A DNA stretch of 64,000 bases from Lachnoclostridium sp. An196. Lineage in GTDB: Bacteria; Bacillota; Clostridia; Lachnospirales; Lachnospiraceae. The notes beneath the pieces were generated by a model that saw only the letters and a program-made list of their open reading frames with translations, was not told the origin of the DNA and did not search any database. The stretch spans positions 1 through 64,000 of the forward strand of contig NZ_NFJZ01000006.1 of the NCBI RefSeq assembly GCF_002160135.1. Reading direction: 5' to 3'. A program made the position numbers and the translations under genes. Positions 25,212-34,136 of this stretch are shown piece after piece (the first letter of the stretch is position 1; each line of letters opens with the position of its first letter).

Positions 25212-26517
25212 TTTCAGCCACCTCATCGCCGCGTTTCAGATACATTCCCTGTACAATCGCCCAGACCGCAAACATACTCAGGAGAGAACTTCCCCCGTAG
25301 CTGATGAACGGAAGCGTCACCCCCGTAGACGGTATGAATTTAATCACGCCGCCGATGGAAAGGAACACCTGGAAGATCAACAATGTCCCCAGGCCCAGGG
25401 CCACCAGTTTGTAGTAGGCATCCTTCAGACACATGGCAATATTCAAAATCATATAAAAACAGCAAAGATAGACAAACACCAGCAGAACAGCAAACAAAAT
25501 CCCCATCTCTTCGGCAATAGCAGAAAAAATAAAGTCCTCTTCCACCACAGGGATCTTATTCGGCATCCCCTGCCCCAGACCCATACCGAACCATCCTCCC
25601 GTTCCGATGGCAAACAGAGACTGAGCAATCTGATATCCTTCCTCTTCAATCACCGCAAAAGGATTGCTCCATGCCAGCACGCGTGCCTGGACATGCGAAA
25701 ACAGGCGCCATGCCACAAATGACGCCGCGCATCCGGCGCCCAAACCGGCGAGAAAATACAGCGGCTGTTTCGTCGCCACATAAAGCATGACCAGATAAGT
25801 CACAAAAAATATCAGAGCGCCGCCCAGATCTCTGGACAAAACCAGCACCAGAACATGGGCCGCCGCCGCGCAGGTAGTGATCACGACTCTTCTCAGATCC
25901 TGTGTCTCATAGAGCATACCGGCAACAAAAAAGACAAACAGAATCTTCACAAATTCAGACGGCTGTATCGTCACATCGTAAATCGTCAGAGACAGCCGGG
26001 CTCCAAAAGCCGTATTGCCCAGAATCAGCACGGCGATCAGCGTAAGCAGTCCGCCCGCTCCGTAAACCCAGTACAGTTCCCGGAGCCTTCCCGCCTTCCG
26101 AATGATCCACGGAATCAGAAAAGTAAGTCCTCCTGCCAGCACGGCGATCTGAAACTGTCTCTCCGCCCGGTCAAAGGAAAGCCGCGACAGCATGAGAAGA
26201 CCTACGCTGAGCAGCAAGAGCAGATTATGATTCAAAAGTTTATCCGATCTGGGATATACGATCCTCTGCAGCAGCAGAAATATCAGAAATGCCAGAAGCT
26301 GCATCCCGTAAAAATACAGAAGCTCTTTATTCTCCGTATTCAGGAACAACACTGCGTTCCCTGTGAAATGCAGCGCAAACAGTAGAAAATCCTGTACCCA
26401 GAGAGCGGCGCGTTTTTCTTCCTCCGGCCCCCGCACGAGCCGGAATCCCAGCAGCGTAAAGACTGCCAGTAATATTATCATGACATATTTTGCAAGATCG
26501 GTAATAATATTTACCAT
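25171..26517 (-). CDS. FtsW/RodA/SpoVE family peptidoglycan glycosyltransferase
   Basis: A 448-residue polytopic membrane protein (SEDS family) that polymerises lipid II. Conserved signatures are TIQPSEFVKI, LSRDLGGALIFF (with the catalytic-region Asp), the GMGLGQG loop, and near the C-terminus FIPSTGVTLPFISYGGSSLL. About 120 residues at the N-terminus form extra hydrophobic helices before the core. The class B PBP gene downstream overlaps it, giving a polymerase/transpeptidase pair. Whether it serves elongation, division or sporulation cannot be decided from sequence. Confidence 0.92.
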   Translation of the reverse strand: MVNIITDLAKYVMIILLAVFTLLGFRLVRGPEEEKRAALWVQDFLLFALHFTGNAVLFLNTENKELLYFYGMQLLAFLIFLLLQRIVYPRSDKLLNHNLLLLLSVGLLMLSRLSFDRAERQFQIAVLAGGLTFLIPWIIRKAGRLRELYWVYGAGGLLTLIAVLILGNTAFGARLSLTIYDVTIQPSEFVKILFVFFVAGMLYETQDLRRVVITTCAAAAHVLVLVLSRDLGGALIFFVTYLVMLYVATKQPLYFLAGLGAGCAASFVAWRLFSHVQARVLAWSNPFAVIEEEGYQIAQSLFAIGTGGWFGMGLGQGMPNKIPVVEEDFIFSAIAEEMGILFAVLLVFVYLCCFYMILNIAMCLKDAYYKLVALGLGTLLIFQVFLSIGGVIKFIPSTGVTLPFISYGGSSLLSMFAVWAIVQGMYLKRGDEVAENEKEKGKGQGKKN

Positions 26518-26520
26518 TGT

Positions 26521-28707
26521 TTACTCCACGCCCCGTTTAAAATGTCCTCTGGTTATCTCCGCCTCCAGCCGCTCCCGCTTCATCCATGCATCCAGGACTT
26601 TTGATACCTGTTCTTTTCCCTCTGTGGTGAAGCTGAGCCGGAACGCGCCGATTCCTCTTATTTTCTCTTCCAGATCCAGCAGGCAGAGCGGCTGGCTGTT
26701 ATATATGATATTATAACAGTCCCTGCAGTAATTTTTCACCGGGAACTCTTTGGCATAGCGGTCTCTCAACGTCCAGACCTCCGGCTTATTCCCGCACCGG
26801 TCCAGAGTCCGGTGCAGACATCCCGCCGTGACCATCATGGGATATCTCCCATATATCATGCGGACGCTGTCCTCACCGGAAACTGCCCTCAGTTCTCCCG
26901 CATTCAGTTCCAGCGGATCTGTAAACATCCACGCGCCCTGTTCTTTCCAGAACCGGCGGCTGCGTCGGTTCCAGGTATAGACATTGTGATCCAGGATGAT
27001 CCTGCCGTCCGCCCTGTTCTCTTTCAAAAACATATACTCTTCCGGATTCCTGACCAGAAAACCGTCCATGTATGCCCCGTTCCAGAGTTCCGGATGTCTA
27101 TAAAAACGGTTCTCCGTCCCCATACGGAAGATGTGCGGCAGAGCCGTCCATGCTTCCAGACCCTGTCTGTGTACTTTCTCCGTCAGCTCTGACATATATT
27201 CTTCCATGGTCTCCTGCTCCAGGAAAATAGCCGTAAGCGGGATTCTGTCCCGTCTCAGATCTTCTGCCGCGGAAAGCACTGCTCCCAGCTGTTCCTCCGT
27301 CTCCACGGAAATATGGAGAGCCGTCCGTTCTGCCGGGACCGGACGCCGGAGAGGATTTATACATTCCCGGGCTTTACCCGCTGCCCTTCTCCCGTGCGCC
27401 AGGAGCGCTGCTTCATATCCGGATAACGCTTCTCTCCGGATCCGGTTCAGTTCCTGCACCGGGATGAAAAGCGGTCCCTCCATACGGATCTGCAGGTCCT
27501 CCCAGACAAACGGAGTATTTCCTGTCTTCATAAGCTGTCTGCAGATCTGTTCCTCCTCCATCGGACGGGTTTTAGGGACCTGGGGCATCTCTCCCTCAAC
27601 AGTTATCTCTGCACCGCGTCCCCGGACATGCAGAGTCAGCGGAGTCCCTTCAGCAGCCAGGAACGTCCCTCTGACCGGGATCTTTTTCTCCGTCTCCACA
27701 TAAGCCGCCCGCAGACGGCCGATCAATTTTTCATACGCTTTTTTCTCCGCGTCCTTTGCCGGCCGGTCCGAAAGCGCCATCATATTTTTCCCGTTGTGCT
27801 GTTCATAATAGCCTCCGGAAAAACCGTCCCGGTTAAACAGACGCAGAAGCTCCCGCCGGTCAGCCTCATCCACCCGGTACTTTTCCTTTCCGTCTTTCAG
27901 ATAACGGTCTATATATTTCCGATAGATGCGTACCACTCCGGCCGCGTATTCGGGCCGTTTCATGCGTCCTTCGATCTTCAGAGAATACACTCCCGCTTCG
28001 GCGATCCGGGGAATCAGATCCAGCGTACAGATGTCTTTGGGACTAAGCAGGGGCTTTACTGCTTTTCCGGAGACCGGATTTCCATGATCCAGAGCCTCAT
28101 AGGACAGGCGGCATGGCTGGGCGCAGCGCCCCCTGTTCCCGCTCCTGCCTCCCAGAATGCTGCTGAAGAGACACTGGCCCGAATAACAGTAGCAAAGCGC
28201 GCCATGCACAAAGGTTTCCAGTTCCATGCCCGTCTCCTGATGAATCCGGGCAATCTCCGCAAGGGACAGTTCCCTGGCCAGCACCGCGCGGCTGACCCCG
28301 GCCTCCTCAAGCAGACGGACGCTTCCCGAACCGCACAGATTCATCTGTGTGCTGGCGTGCACCGGAAGGTCCGGAAACCATTCTCGTATGGCGGCAAGCA
28401 CACCCATATCCTGAACCAGCACCGCGTCCACGCCCCTCTCATAGCAGGGCCGCAGGTACTCGTATAATTCCTGTTCCAGCTCCGCGTCCTTCAGAAGCGT
28501 ATTGACAGTCAGATACAGCTTCACTCCATATAAATGGGCATAATCAATCGCTTCCAGGAGGGCTTCTCCTCCCGGGTTCTCCGCGTAAGCCCGCGCGCCA
28601 AAACGGGTTCCACCCATATAAACAGCGTCCGCTCCTGCCTGAACGGCCGCTTTCAGACTTTCTAAAGAACCCGCCGGGGCCAGGAGTTCCAGTCCTCTCT
28701 CTTCCAT
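26521..28707 (-). CDS. peptidase U32 family protein with DUF3656 domain
   Basis: A 728-residue protein. It opens with LELLAPAGSLESLKAAVQAG and DAVYMGGTRFGARAYA, both typical of U32. The signature FVHGALCYCYSGQCLFSS is followed by the Cys-containing NRGRCAQPCRLSYE. The C-terminal half includes DUF3656 and a segment with CRDCYN that may bind an iron-sulfur cluster. Large relatives such as RlhA hydroxylate 23S rRNA, so that role fits better than protease. The start at 28707 follows AAGGATG; the longer frame to 28734 lacks a good site. Four bases separate it from the FtsW-like gene. Confidence 0.9.
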   Translation of the reverse strand: MEERGLELLAPAGSLESLKAAVQAGADAVYMGGTRFGARAYAENPGGEALLEAIDYAHLYGVKLYLTVNTLLKDAELEQELYEYLRPCYERGVDAVLVQDMGVLAAIREWFPDLPVHASTQMNLCGSGSVRLLEEAGVSRAVLARELSLAEIARIHQETGMELETFVHGALCYCYSGQCLFSSILGGRSGNRGRCAQPCRLSYEALDHGNPVSGKAVKPLLSPKDICTLDLIPRIAEAGVYSLKIEGRMKRPEYAAGVVRIYRKYIDRYLKDGKEKYRVDEADRRELLRLFNRDGFSGGYYEQHNGKNMMALSDRPAKDAEKKAYEKLIGRLRAAYVETEKKIPVRGTFLAAEGTPLTLHVRGRGAEITVEGEMPQVPKTRPMEEEQICRQLMKTGNTPFVWEDLQIRMEGPLFIPVQELNRIRREALSGYEAALLAHGRRAAGKARECINPLRRPVPAERTALHISVETEEQLGAVLSAAEDLRRDRIPLTAIFLEQETMEEYMSELTEKVHRQGLEAWTALPHIFRMGTENRFYRHPELWNGAYMDGFLVRNPEEYMFLKENRADGRIILDHNVYTWNRRSRRFWKEQGAWMFTDPLELNAGELRAVSGEDSVRMIYGRYPMMVTAGCLHRTLDRCGNKPEVWTLRDRYAKEFPVKNYCRDCYNIIYNSQPLCLLDLEEKIRGIGAFRLSFTTEGKEQVSKVLDAWMKRERLEAEITRGHFKRGVE

Positions 28708-28774
28708 ACTCTCATCCTTCTGCACGAACATCACAGGCCAGCGCGTAAAAGAGCTGGCCTGCTGTAGTATCTAT

Positions 28775-29203
28775 CTATAATTTCTGTTCCGGTCTGTTCA
28801 GCTTCCGATTCGCCGCAGACTGAGCCAGACGGTTCTGCCTTTTCTCCTCATCCTTCAGGCGGGCTTCCAGATCCCGAATCTGTTTCTGGAGCTTTTCCTT
28901 ATCCATCTCGGCGTCGATCAGGTCGTGCTTCAGACCATAGATCTCCTTGTCTTTCTGCTCAATCTCCTTTTCCAGCTGATCTCTGGCATCGCTGGCTTTA
29001 AAATAAGCGTCTGCCAGATTCATATTCTTCAAAAGCTGCTTCTCCTCCGAACTTAAACGGCGGTACCCTTCCATACCGGATACCTGTTCTTCTATCTCAT
29101 TCAGATAGGCGGCAACCTTCTGCAGATACGCCGTACTTTCATATCCGCTGATGGTATATACCTTTCCGCCTATCAGTACATCGGCCGTATTTTTCTTTGC
29201 CAT
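28775..29203 (-). CDS. zapA: cell division protein ZapA
   Basis: A 142-residue FtsZ-associated protein. The N-terminal head is DVLIGGKVYTISGYESTAYL, followed by ring-binding helix KVAAYLNEIEEQV. From residue 75 on there is a long coiled coil (EKEIEQKDKEIYGLKHDL and KLQKQIRDLEARLKDEEKR), longer than in proteobacterial ZapA, as is usual in Firmicutes. It bundles FtsZ filaments at mid-cell. It is preceded by ruvB and followed by the U32 gene. Confidence 0.92.
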   Translation of the reverse strand: MAKKNTADVLIGGKVYTISGYESTAYLQKVAAYLNEIEEQVSGMEGYRRLSSEEKQLLKNMNLADAYFKASDARDQLEKEIEQKDKEIYGLKHDLIDAEMDKEKLQKQIRDLEARLKDEEKRQNRLAQSAANRKLNRPEQKL

Positions 29204-29269
29204 ATCATCCCTTTTCCTTCCGTTCCGGGTCTGGCCCTTCGGGACCGTTTCTATGTATATTATACCGGT

Positions 29270-30271
29270 TTAGCCCGGAAAAGCAATCCCCAAATGACGG
29301 TAGGCCTCTTCCGTCGCCACCCGTCCCCGCGCCGTGCGGTTCAGAAATCCGTTCTGCAAAAGATATGGTTCATAGACGTCTTCCAACGTCCCCGCGTCCT
29401 CTCCAAGGGCTGCCGCCAGCGTATCCAGCCCAACCGGCCCGCCGGCAAATTTTTCAATAATCGTGCGCAGGATCATGCGGTCGGACTGATCCAGTCCGTG
29501 ACGGTCCACTTCCAGAAGATCCAGCGCGAACATGGCCACATCTTCTGTGATCCTGCCGTCATATTTTACCTGCGCGAAATCACGTACTCTCTTCAGAAGA
29601 CGGTTGGCAAGGCGCGGCGTGCCTCTGGAACGTCTGGCCAGCTCTGCCGCTCCTTTCTCATCGATCTCCACTCCCAGGACCACCGCCGACCGGCGGATGA
29701 TCGTGGTCAGTTCTCCCACAGTATAATACTCCAGATGATGCACGACTCCGAAACGGTCCCTCAGCGGAGCCGTCAGAAGCCCTGCTCTGGTGGTGGCGCC
29801 TACCAGAGTAAACTTCGGCAGGTCCAGCCGAATGCTTCTGGCCGAAGGGCCTTTCCCGATCATGATGTCAATGGCATAGTCCTCCATGGCCGGATACAGC
29901 ACCTCCTCCACCTGCCGGTTCAGACGGTGGATCTCATCCACAAAGAGAACGTCCCCTTCCTGCAGATTATTCAGGATCGCCGCCATCTCCCCCGGTTTTT
30001 CGATGGCCGGGCCGCTGGTCACTTTCATGTGCGTGCCCATCTCGTTGGCAATGATCCCTGCCAGGGTCGTCTTGCCAAGACCCGGAGGGCCGTAAAACAG
30101 CACATGATCCAGCGGCTCGCCTCTGGTTTTGGCTGCCTCTATATAAATCTTCAGATTGTTTTTTGCCTTTTCCTGTCCGATGTATTCATCCAGGCTCCTG
30201 GGCCGGAGGCTTCCTTCGATGCGGATGTCTTCCTCCGCCGCCTCCGTAGTGATAATCCTGCGCTTCTCCAT
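29270..30271 (-). CDS. ruvB: Holliday junction branch migration helicase RuvB
   Basis: A 333-residue AAA+ motor. It shows [19 protein letters not shown], Walker [17 protein letters not shown], Walker [17 protein letters not shown], sensor [11 protein letters not shown] and arginine finger region [14 protein letters not shown]. The C-terminal winged helix ends with [18 protein letters not shown] set the start at ATG 30271, with GGAG eight bases upstream; a TTG at 30277 is too close to the site. Directly downstream of ruvA. Confidence 0.97.
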   Translation of the reverse strand: MEKRRIITTEAAEEDIRIEGSLRPRSLDEYIGQEKAKNNLKIYIEAAKTRGEPLDHVLFYGPPGLGKTTLAGIIANEMGTHMKVTSGPAIEKPGEMAAILNNLQEGDVLFVDEIHRLNRQVEEVLYPAMEDYAIDIMIGKGPSARSIRLDLPKFTLVGATTRAGLLTAPLRDRFGVVHHLEYYTVGELTTIIRRSAVVLGVEIDEKGAAELARRSRGTPRLANRLLKRVRDFAQVKYDGRITEDVAMFALDLLEVDRHGLDQSDRMILRTIIEKFAGGPVGLDTLAAALGEDAGTLEDVYEPYLLQNGFLNRTARGRVATEEAYRHLGIAFPG

Positions 30272-30302
30272 GTCCAACTCTCCTGCCCGTTTCTTCTCTC
30301 TG

Positions 30303-30920
30303 TCAGAAAGCCATCCGTTTCAGCGCTTCCTTAAGGATCGCCTCCGCATCCATGTCTTCCGTCGGCTTCACCTGCCGTACCGCCTTCAAGGCGTCCGTAC
30401 TTCCGTATCCCAGAGCAGTCAGCGCCTCCACCGCGTCCTGTACCGCTCCGTTCCCGGACAGCGCATACGCTTCCGGCGAACTCTGTTCAGAAGCCAGTTT
30501 CTTCTCAAAGGCTTCTTCCACATCCAGCTTATCCTTCAGTTCCAGGATGATCTTCTGCGCCGTCTTCGCTCCGATCCCCGGCGCCTTCGAGATCTTCCTG
30601 GCGTCGTCCGCCAGAATCGCGAAACGCAGATCATCCGCTCCCAGTGCAGAAAGAATACTAAGGCCCGCTTTTGGCCCCACTCCGCCTACTCCGATCAGCA
30701 TCTTATACATCTGCAGATCATCCCTGGTCAGAAAACCAAACAGCGCCACCGCGTCCTCTCTCACCTGCATATATGTATACAGCTTCAGTTCCTGACCGAC
30801 ACCTTCCAGCATATCGATCAGCTGTCCCGGCACCAGCACCTCATATCCCACGCCATTTACATCCAATACCACGCTGCCTTCTGTCAGATCAGCCACCGTG
30901 CCTCTCAAAAATGCAATCAT
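30303..30920 (-). CDS. ruvA: Holliday junction branch migration protein RuvA
   Basis: A 205-residue protein forming the tetramer that holds the junction and loads RuvB. It opens with [20 protein letters not shown], has the two helix-hairpin-helix motifs ([20 protein letters not shown] and [19 protein letters not shown]) and the C-terminal RuvB-binding domain [12 protein letters not shown]. The start at 30920 follows AAGGAC; the frame extends further upstream into non-coding AT-rich DNA. A promoter lies at 30954-30982. Confidence 0.96.
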   Translation of the reverse strand: MIAFLRGTVADLTEGSVVLDVNGVGYEVLVPGQLIDMLEGVGQELKLYTYMQVREDAVALFGFLTRDDLQMYKMLIGVGGVGPKAGLSILSALGADDLRFAILADDARKISKAPGIGAKTAQKIILELKDKLDVEEAFEKKLASEQSSPEAYALSGNGAVQDAVEALTALGYGSTDALKAVRQVKPTEDMDAEAILKEALKRMAF

Positions 30921-30953
30921 ATTTTTCGTCCTTATCCTTTTCGATTCTTTAAA

Positions 30954-30982
30954 ATCATACCACGGGGGAAGAAAAACTGCAA
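30954..30982 (-). promoter_or_regulatory. ruvA: sigma-A type promoter of ruvAB
   Basis: On the minus strand TTGCAG (30977-30982) and TATGAT (30954-30959) are separated by 17 bases, about 35 bases before the ruvA start. The wider gap 30921-31284 has no gene; beyond the two divergent promoters it holds only AT-rich DNA and a weak GCAGG/CCTGC inverted repeat near 31031-31050. Confidence 0.6.
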
Positions 30983-31197
30983 CCGTATGTTCGATCCGGT
31001 TTGACAGTTGAATAATCAAAAAAGTACTTGCAGGCTGCATAAAACCTGCATTTTACACCATTAATATCTAAAAACGGATCCATATATAATTCTTTGTCTG
31101 CTCTTATTAAAGATACTGTTCATTGGCTTTCCAGTATCTGGAAGTAATATCCGGTTCCGTATAACATAGTTTATCACCTTATTTTCCACATTATCTA

Positions 31198-31226
31198 TTT
31201 TCAAAAGCAAATTGCAGTTATATAAT
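31198..31226 (+). promoter_or_regulatory. sigma-A type promoter of the small membrane protein/DUF3786 pair
   Basis: TTTTCA (31198-31203) and a perfect TATAAT (31221-31226) are 17 bases apart, about 60 bases upstream of the first start codon at 31285. It points away from the ruvA promoter. Confidence 0.6.
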
Positions 31227-31284
31227 AGATTTAGCAATGCAGCAATAATTATATGTTTTCACTCAAAACAGGGAGAGTATTCGT

Positions 31285-31404
31285 ATGGGTTTGATCGGTG
31301 TAATCATTATTATATTAGTACTTCTATATTGGATAATTCGAGCGGCAGTCAGAGACGGTATCAAAGACGCCAAAAAAGACGCCAATAATATCACGGAGGA
31401 GTAA
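31285..31404 (+). CDS. 39-residue single-pass membrane peptide
   Basis: An ATG at 31285, six bases after GGGAGAG, opens a 39-codon frame ending at TAA 31402-31404. The peptide starts GLIGVIIIILVLLYWII, a complete transmembrane helix, then turns basic/acidic (RAAVRDGIKDAKKDANN). It fits tightly before the DUF3786 gene: its last codons contain the GGAGGAG that serves as that gene's ribosome binding site, two bases separate them, and the promoter at 31198-31226 reads both. Function unknown. Confidence 0.7.
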   Translation: MGLIGVIIIILVLLYWIIRAAVRDGIKDAKKDANNITEE

Positions 31405-31406
31405 CT

Positions 31407-32030
31407 ATGGAACAACAAAAGAAAATTTCCAATTATGAAAAAATGAAAAACGACATGGCGGGCGAGTTTCTGCGGTACGACCAGAACGCCATGATACACA
31501 AATTCAATCTGGAGCATGACGAAAACTATCTCTATATTTATTTTGTATGCCGGAAATACCGCATTGACCGTTTGAGCGGGAAAATAACCTGGTCCGAAGA
31601 CGCTTTCCGGACCGAAAAAGATGCGGATTATAATGAAGCGATGACCATCTACGACGTGCTCTGCTCTTCCAAAAAACACTGCCATCTCTCCCATGAATGG
31701 GTAAATATAGGCAGCTTATCTTCTGTTCAAGGCGGATCCTTATCCAAAGGAAGTAATTTTTTTCAGAACGCCGGAGAATATTTTGACAGGAAAAAGGATG
31801 CTCTTGCCCTCGCATGTGAATCTTTACACGGGAAAAAGATCGAAAGAGGCGACGTGGCCTATGAACTGGATCTGTTTCCCTTTCTTCCCGTCTGTCTGCG
31901 CTTCTGGGAGTCCGACGAAGAATTCCCCGCAAGCCTGCAGATCTTTGTGGACAAGAACATCCTGGATTATATGCACTATGAAACACTGATGTTTGCGGTT
32001 ACACACCTGCTGAACCGCCTGAAGCCGTAA
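31407..32030 (+). CDS. DUF3786 domain-containing protein
   Basis: A 207-residue soluble protein. Landmarks of the family are YDQNAMIHKFNLEHDENYL near the N-terminus, the central VLCSSKKHCHLSHEWVNIG segment, and the C-terminal FPFLPVCLRFWESDEEFPAS with the closing MFAVTHLLNRL. The start is immediate after GGAGGAGTAACT. One of few plus-strand genes in the window, translationally linked to the 39-residue membrane peptide. The family is found in anaerobes and has no assigned activity; I infer none. Confidence 0.8.
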   Translation: MEQQKKISNYEKMKNDMAGEFLRYDQNAMIHKFNLEHDENYLYIYFVCRKYRIDRLSGKITWSEDAFRTEKDADYNEAMTIYDVLCSSKKHCHLSHEWVNIGSLSSVQGGSLSKGSNFFQNAGEYFDRKKDALALACESLHGKKIERGDVAYELDLFPFLPVCLRFWESDEEFPASLQIFVDKNILDYMHYETLMFAVTHLLNRLKP

Positions 32031-32053
32031 ACAATATATTATTTCAAAATATC

Positions 32054-32731
32054 TCAGAAAAGCCCCATCACCCAGCAGAACGCCACGGGTATCACCAGAG
32101 ACGGCAGCATATTCATGGTTTTGCAGTCTTTGATATTCAGGATCGATATTCCTGAGCTGGCGATCAGGAATCCTCCCACGATGGACAGTTCTGTCATCAT
32201 GTCCGCCGTCATGAAATTCCCCAGCGCCAGCGCGCATACATAGATAAGGCCCTGCCAGCAGAAAAGCACGCCCGCCGACAGCGCCATCCCGATCCCGTAG
32301 GTAGACGCCAATACCATGGAAGTCACAAAATCCAGCGTGGCATTGGTGAACAGATATGTATGATCTCCATAAAGCGCGCTCTGAATCGGCCCCAGGATCG
32401 AAAGAGTGCCGATACAGAATAAAAGAATCCCCGTAGAAAGGCCCCGGCTGAGTTCTCCCACGGACAGCCGGTCCGTCAGCTTTTTAAAACGACCCTCGAT
32501 ATCCAGCATTGTTCCCAGAAGACTTCCCAGGGCCAGACTCACGATAAACAATACCGGATAATTGCTGTCCGGCATATTCTGGACCACCGCATTGATACCC
32601 AGTCCCGTGGCGGCCAGCCCCATAGCTGTATAAAGAGCGTTCTGCTGTTCTTTTCGAATTCCTTTTTTCAGCACACTTCCGATCACGCTTCCCGCCAGGA
32701 TCGTACAGGTGTTCACAATGGTTCCGATCAT
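32054..32731 (-). CDS. DUF554 family membrane protein (YdfK/YqgA-like)
   Basis: A 225-residue protein with about six transmembrane segments. It opens with GTIVNTCTILAGSVIGSVL and KKGIRKEQQNALYTAMGLA, then FIVSLALGSLLGTMLDIE and a central GTLSILGPIQSALYGDHTYL, all characteristic of DUF554. Its transport or other role is unknown. It follows rnfB by 27 bases in the same direction and may be read from the rnf promoter. Confidence 0.88.
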   Translation of the reverse strand: MIGTIVNTCTILAGSVIGSVLKKGIRKEQQNALYTAMGLAATGLGINAVVQNMPDSNYPVLFIVSLALGSLLGTMLDIEGRFKKLTDRLSVGELSRGLSTGILLFCIGTLSILGPIQSALYGDHTYLFTNATLDFVTSMVLASTYGIGMALSAGVLFCWQGLIYVCALALGNFMTADMMTELSIVGGFLIASSGISILNIKDCKTMNMLPSLVIPVAFCWVMGLF

Positions 32732-32758
32732 ATCTTTATAATCCTCTGCCTTCCCGGA

Positions 32759-33550
32759 TTACTCAATAATCTTTCTGGGACATTCTTCTTTACATTTCCC
32801 GCAGCCGGTACATTTATCATAGTCAATATGCGCCAGACTGCCCTCAACCGTGATGGCGCCGGCTTCGCATACCTTCGTGCATTTCATACATCCGATACAT
32901 CCTGCCTTGCAGACCTTCATGACATCTTTTCCTTTATCTCTGGACGCGCAGCGCACCTTTGACACGCCTTCCGCCGGAATGATTTCGATCAGATTCTTCG
33001 GACAGACAGCCGCGCACCGGCCGCAGGCCTTACAGGCGTCCGGATCCACCACGGCCACGCCGTCCACGATATGGATTGCGTCAAACTCACAGGCCTTCAC
33101 ACAGGAGCCATATCCCAGGCATCCGTACGCGCAGGCCTTGTCGCCTCCATTCTGCATCATGCTCACAAAACGGCAGTCGTCTGCTCCCGAATATTCGTAT
33201 GCCTTTGGAGCAATCCCGCAAGTACCCGCGCATTTGACAAACGCGGTCATCTTCTTCGTCTCTCCGGCCTCCACACCCATGACAGCCGCGATCTTCTCTC
33301 CCACCGGCGCTCCTCCCACAGGACATCCGTTCACCGGAGCCTCTCCGGCGACGATCGCCGCGGCCATGGCGTCGCAGCCTGCATAACCGCAGCCTCCGCA
33401 GTTATTGCCCGGAAGCAGTTCCCGGACCGCTTCCTCTCTCTCATCTGTCTCTACTTTGAATTTTTCACCGGCCGCTCCCAGAAACAGACCGATAAATACG
33501 CCCACGCCGCCGACAATTACGGTGGCAATGATAATTCCTGTAATACTCAT
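32759..33550 (-). CDS. rnfB: Rnf complex subunit B, iron-sulfur protein
   Basis: A 263-residue electron carrier of the Rnf complex, which couples ferredoxin oxidation by NAD+ to ion export. One N-terminal helix (IIIATVIVGGVGVFIGLFLG) anchors it. A Cys-rich domain follows (NNCGGCGYAGCDAMA and NGCPVGG), then ferredoxin-type clusters CKACGRCAAVCPKN, CIGCMKCTKVCEAGA and a C-terminal CTGCGKCKEECPRK. Last gene of rnfCDGEAB. Confidence 0.97.
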   Translation of the reverse strand: MSITGIIIATVIVGGVGVFIGLFLGAAGEKFKVETDEREEAVRELLPGNNCGGCGYAGCDAMAAAIVAGEAPVNGCPVGGAPVGEKIAAVMGVEAGETKKMTAFVKCAGTCGIAPKAYEYSGADDCRFVSMMQNGGDKACAYGCLGYGSCVKACEFDAIHIVDGVAVVDPDACKACGRCAAVCPKNLIEIIPAEGVSKVRCASRDKGKDVMKVCKAGCIGCMKCTKVCEAGAITVEGSLAHIDYDKCTGCGKCKEECPRKIIE

Positions 33551-33560
33551 CGCACGCCTC

Positions 33561-34136
33561 CTATATCATCCCGGAAAATCCGCAGAATGCAATCGCCATC
33601 AGCCCGGCCGTCACCAATACGATTGGAAATCCCTGAAGGGTCTGCGGAATATCGCTGTATTCCAGTTTTCCGCGGATTCCCGCCATCAGGACGATGGAGA
33701 TCAAAAACCCGGTCGCCACAGCAAAGCCGTTTACCGTACTGGTCAGGATTCCGTATCCGCTCTGCACATTGGTCAGCGCCACACCCAGCACCGCGCAGTT
33801 GGTGGTGATCAGAGGCAGATAAACGCCCAGCGCCTCATACAGTCCTTTCATCGTCTTTTTCAGGAACATCTCCACAAACTGAACCAGACAGGCGATAACC
33901 AGAATAAAGACAATGGTCTGTAAATATTCCGTATGAGTAGGCACCAGCAAAAACTCATAGAGTACACTGGCCACAAAAGATGCCAGTGTAATGACAAATA
34001 CTACGGCTCCGCCCATACCGGCCGCCGTATCGATCTTTTTGGACACGCCAAGAAACGCGCAGATTCCCAGAAACTGGCTCAGTACCACATTGTTGACCAG
34101 CGCTGATCCGATGGCGATCAATAACAATTCTCTCAT
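33561..34136 (-). CDS. rnfA: Rnf complex subunit A
   Basis: A 191-residue integral membrane subunit with six helices. It opens with LLLIAIGSALVNNVVLSQFLG and continues with GICAFLGVSKK. The internal TNCAVLGVALTN carries the conserved Cys thought to help bind an intramembrane iron-sulfur centre with RnfE. I start it at 34136 (GGGAGGG upstream), where ATG overlaps the rnfE stop by four bases; the frame continuing to 34205 is shadow. Confidence 0.96.
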   Translation of the reverse strand: MRELLLIAIGSALVNNVVLSQFLGICAFLGVSKKIDTAAGMGGAVVFVITLASFVASVLYEFLLVPTHTEYLQTIVFILVIACLVQFVEMFLKKTMKGLYEALGVYLPLITTNCAVLGVALTNVQSGYGILTSTVNGFAVATGFLISIVLMAGIRGKLEYSDIPQTLQGFPIVLVTAGLMAIAFCGFSGMI

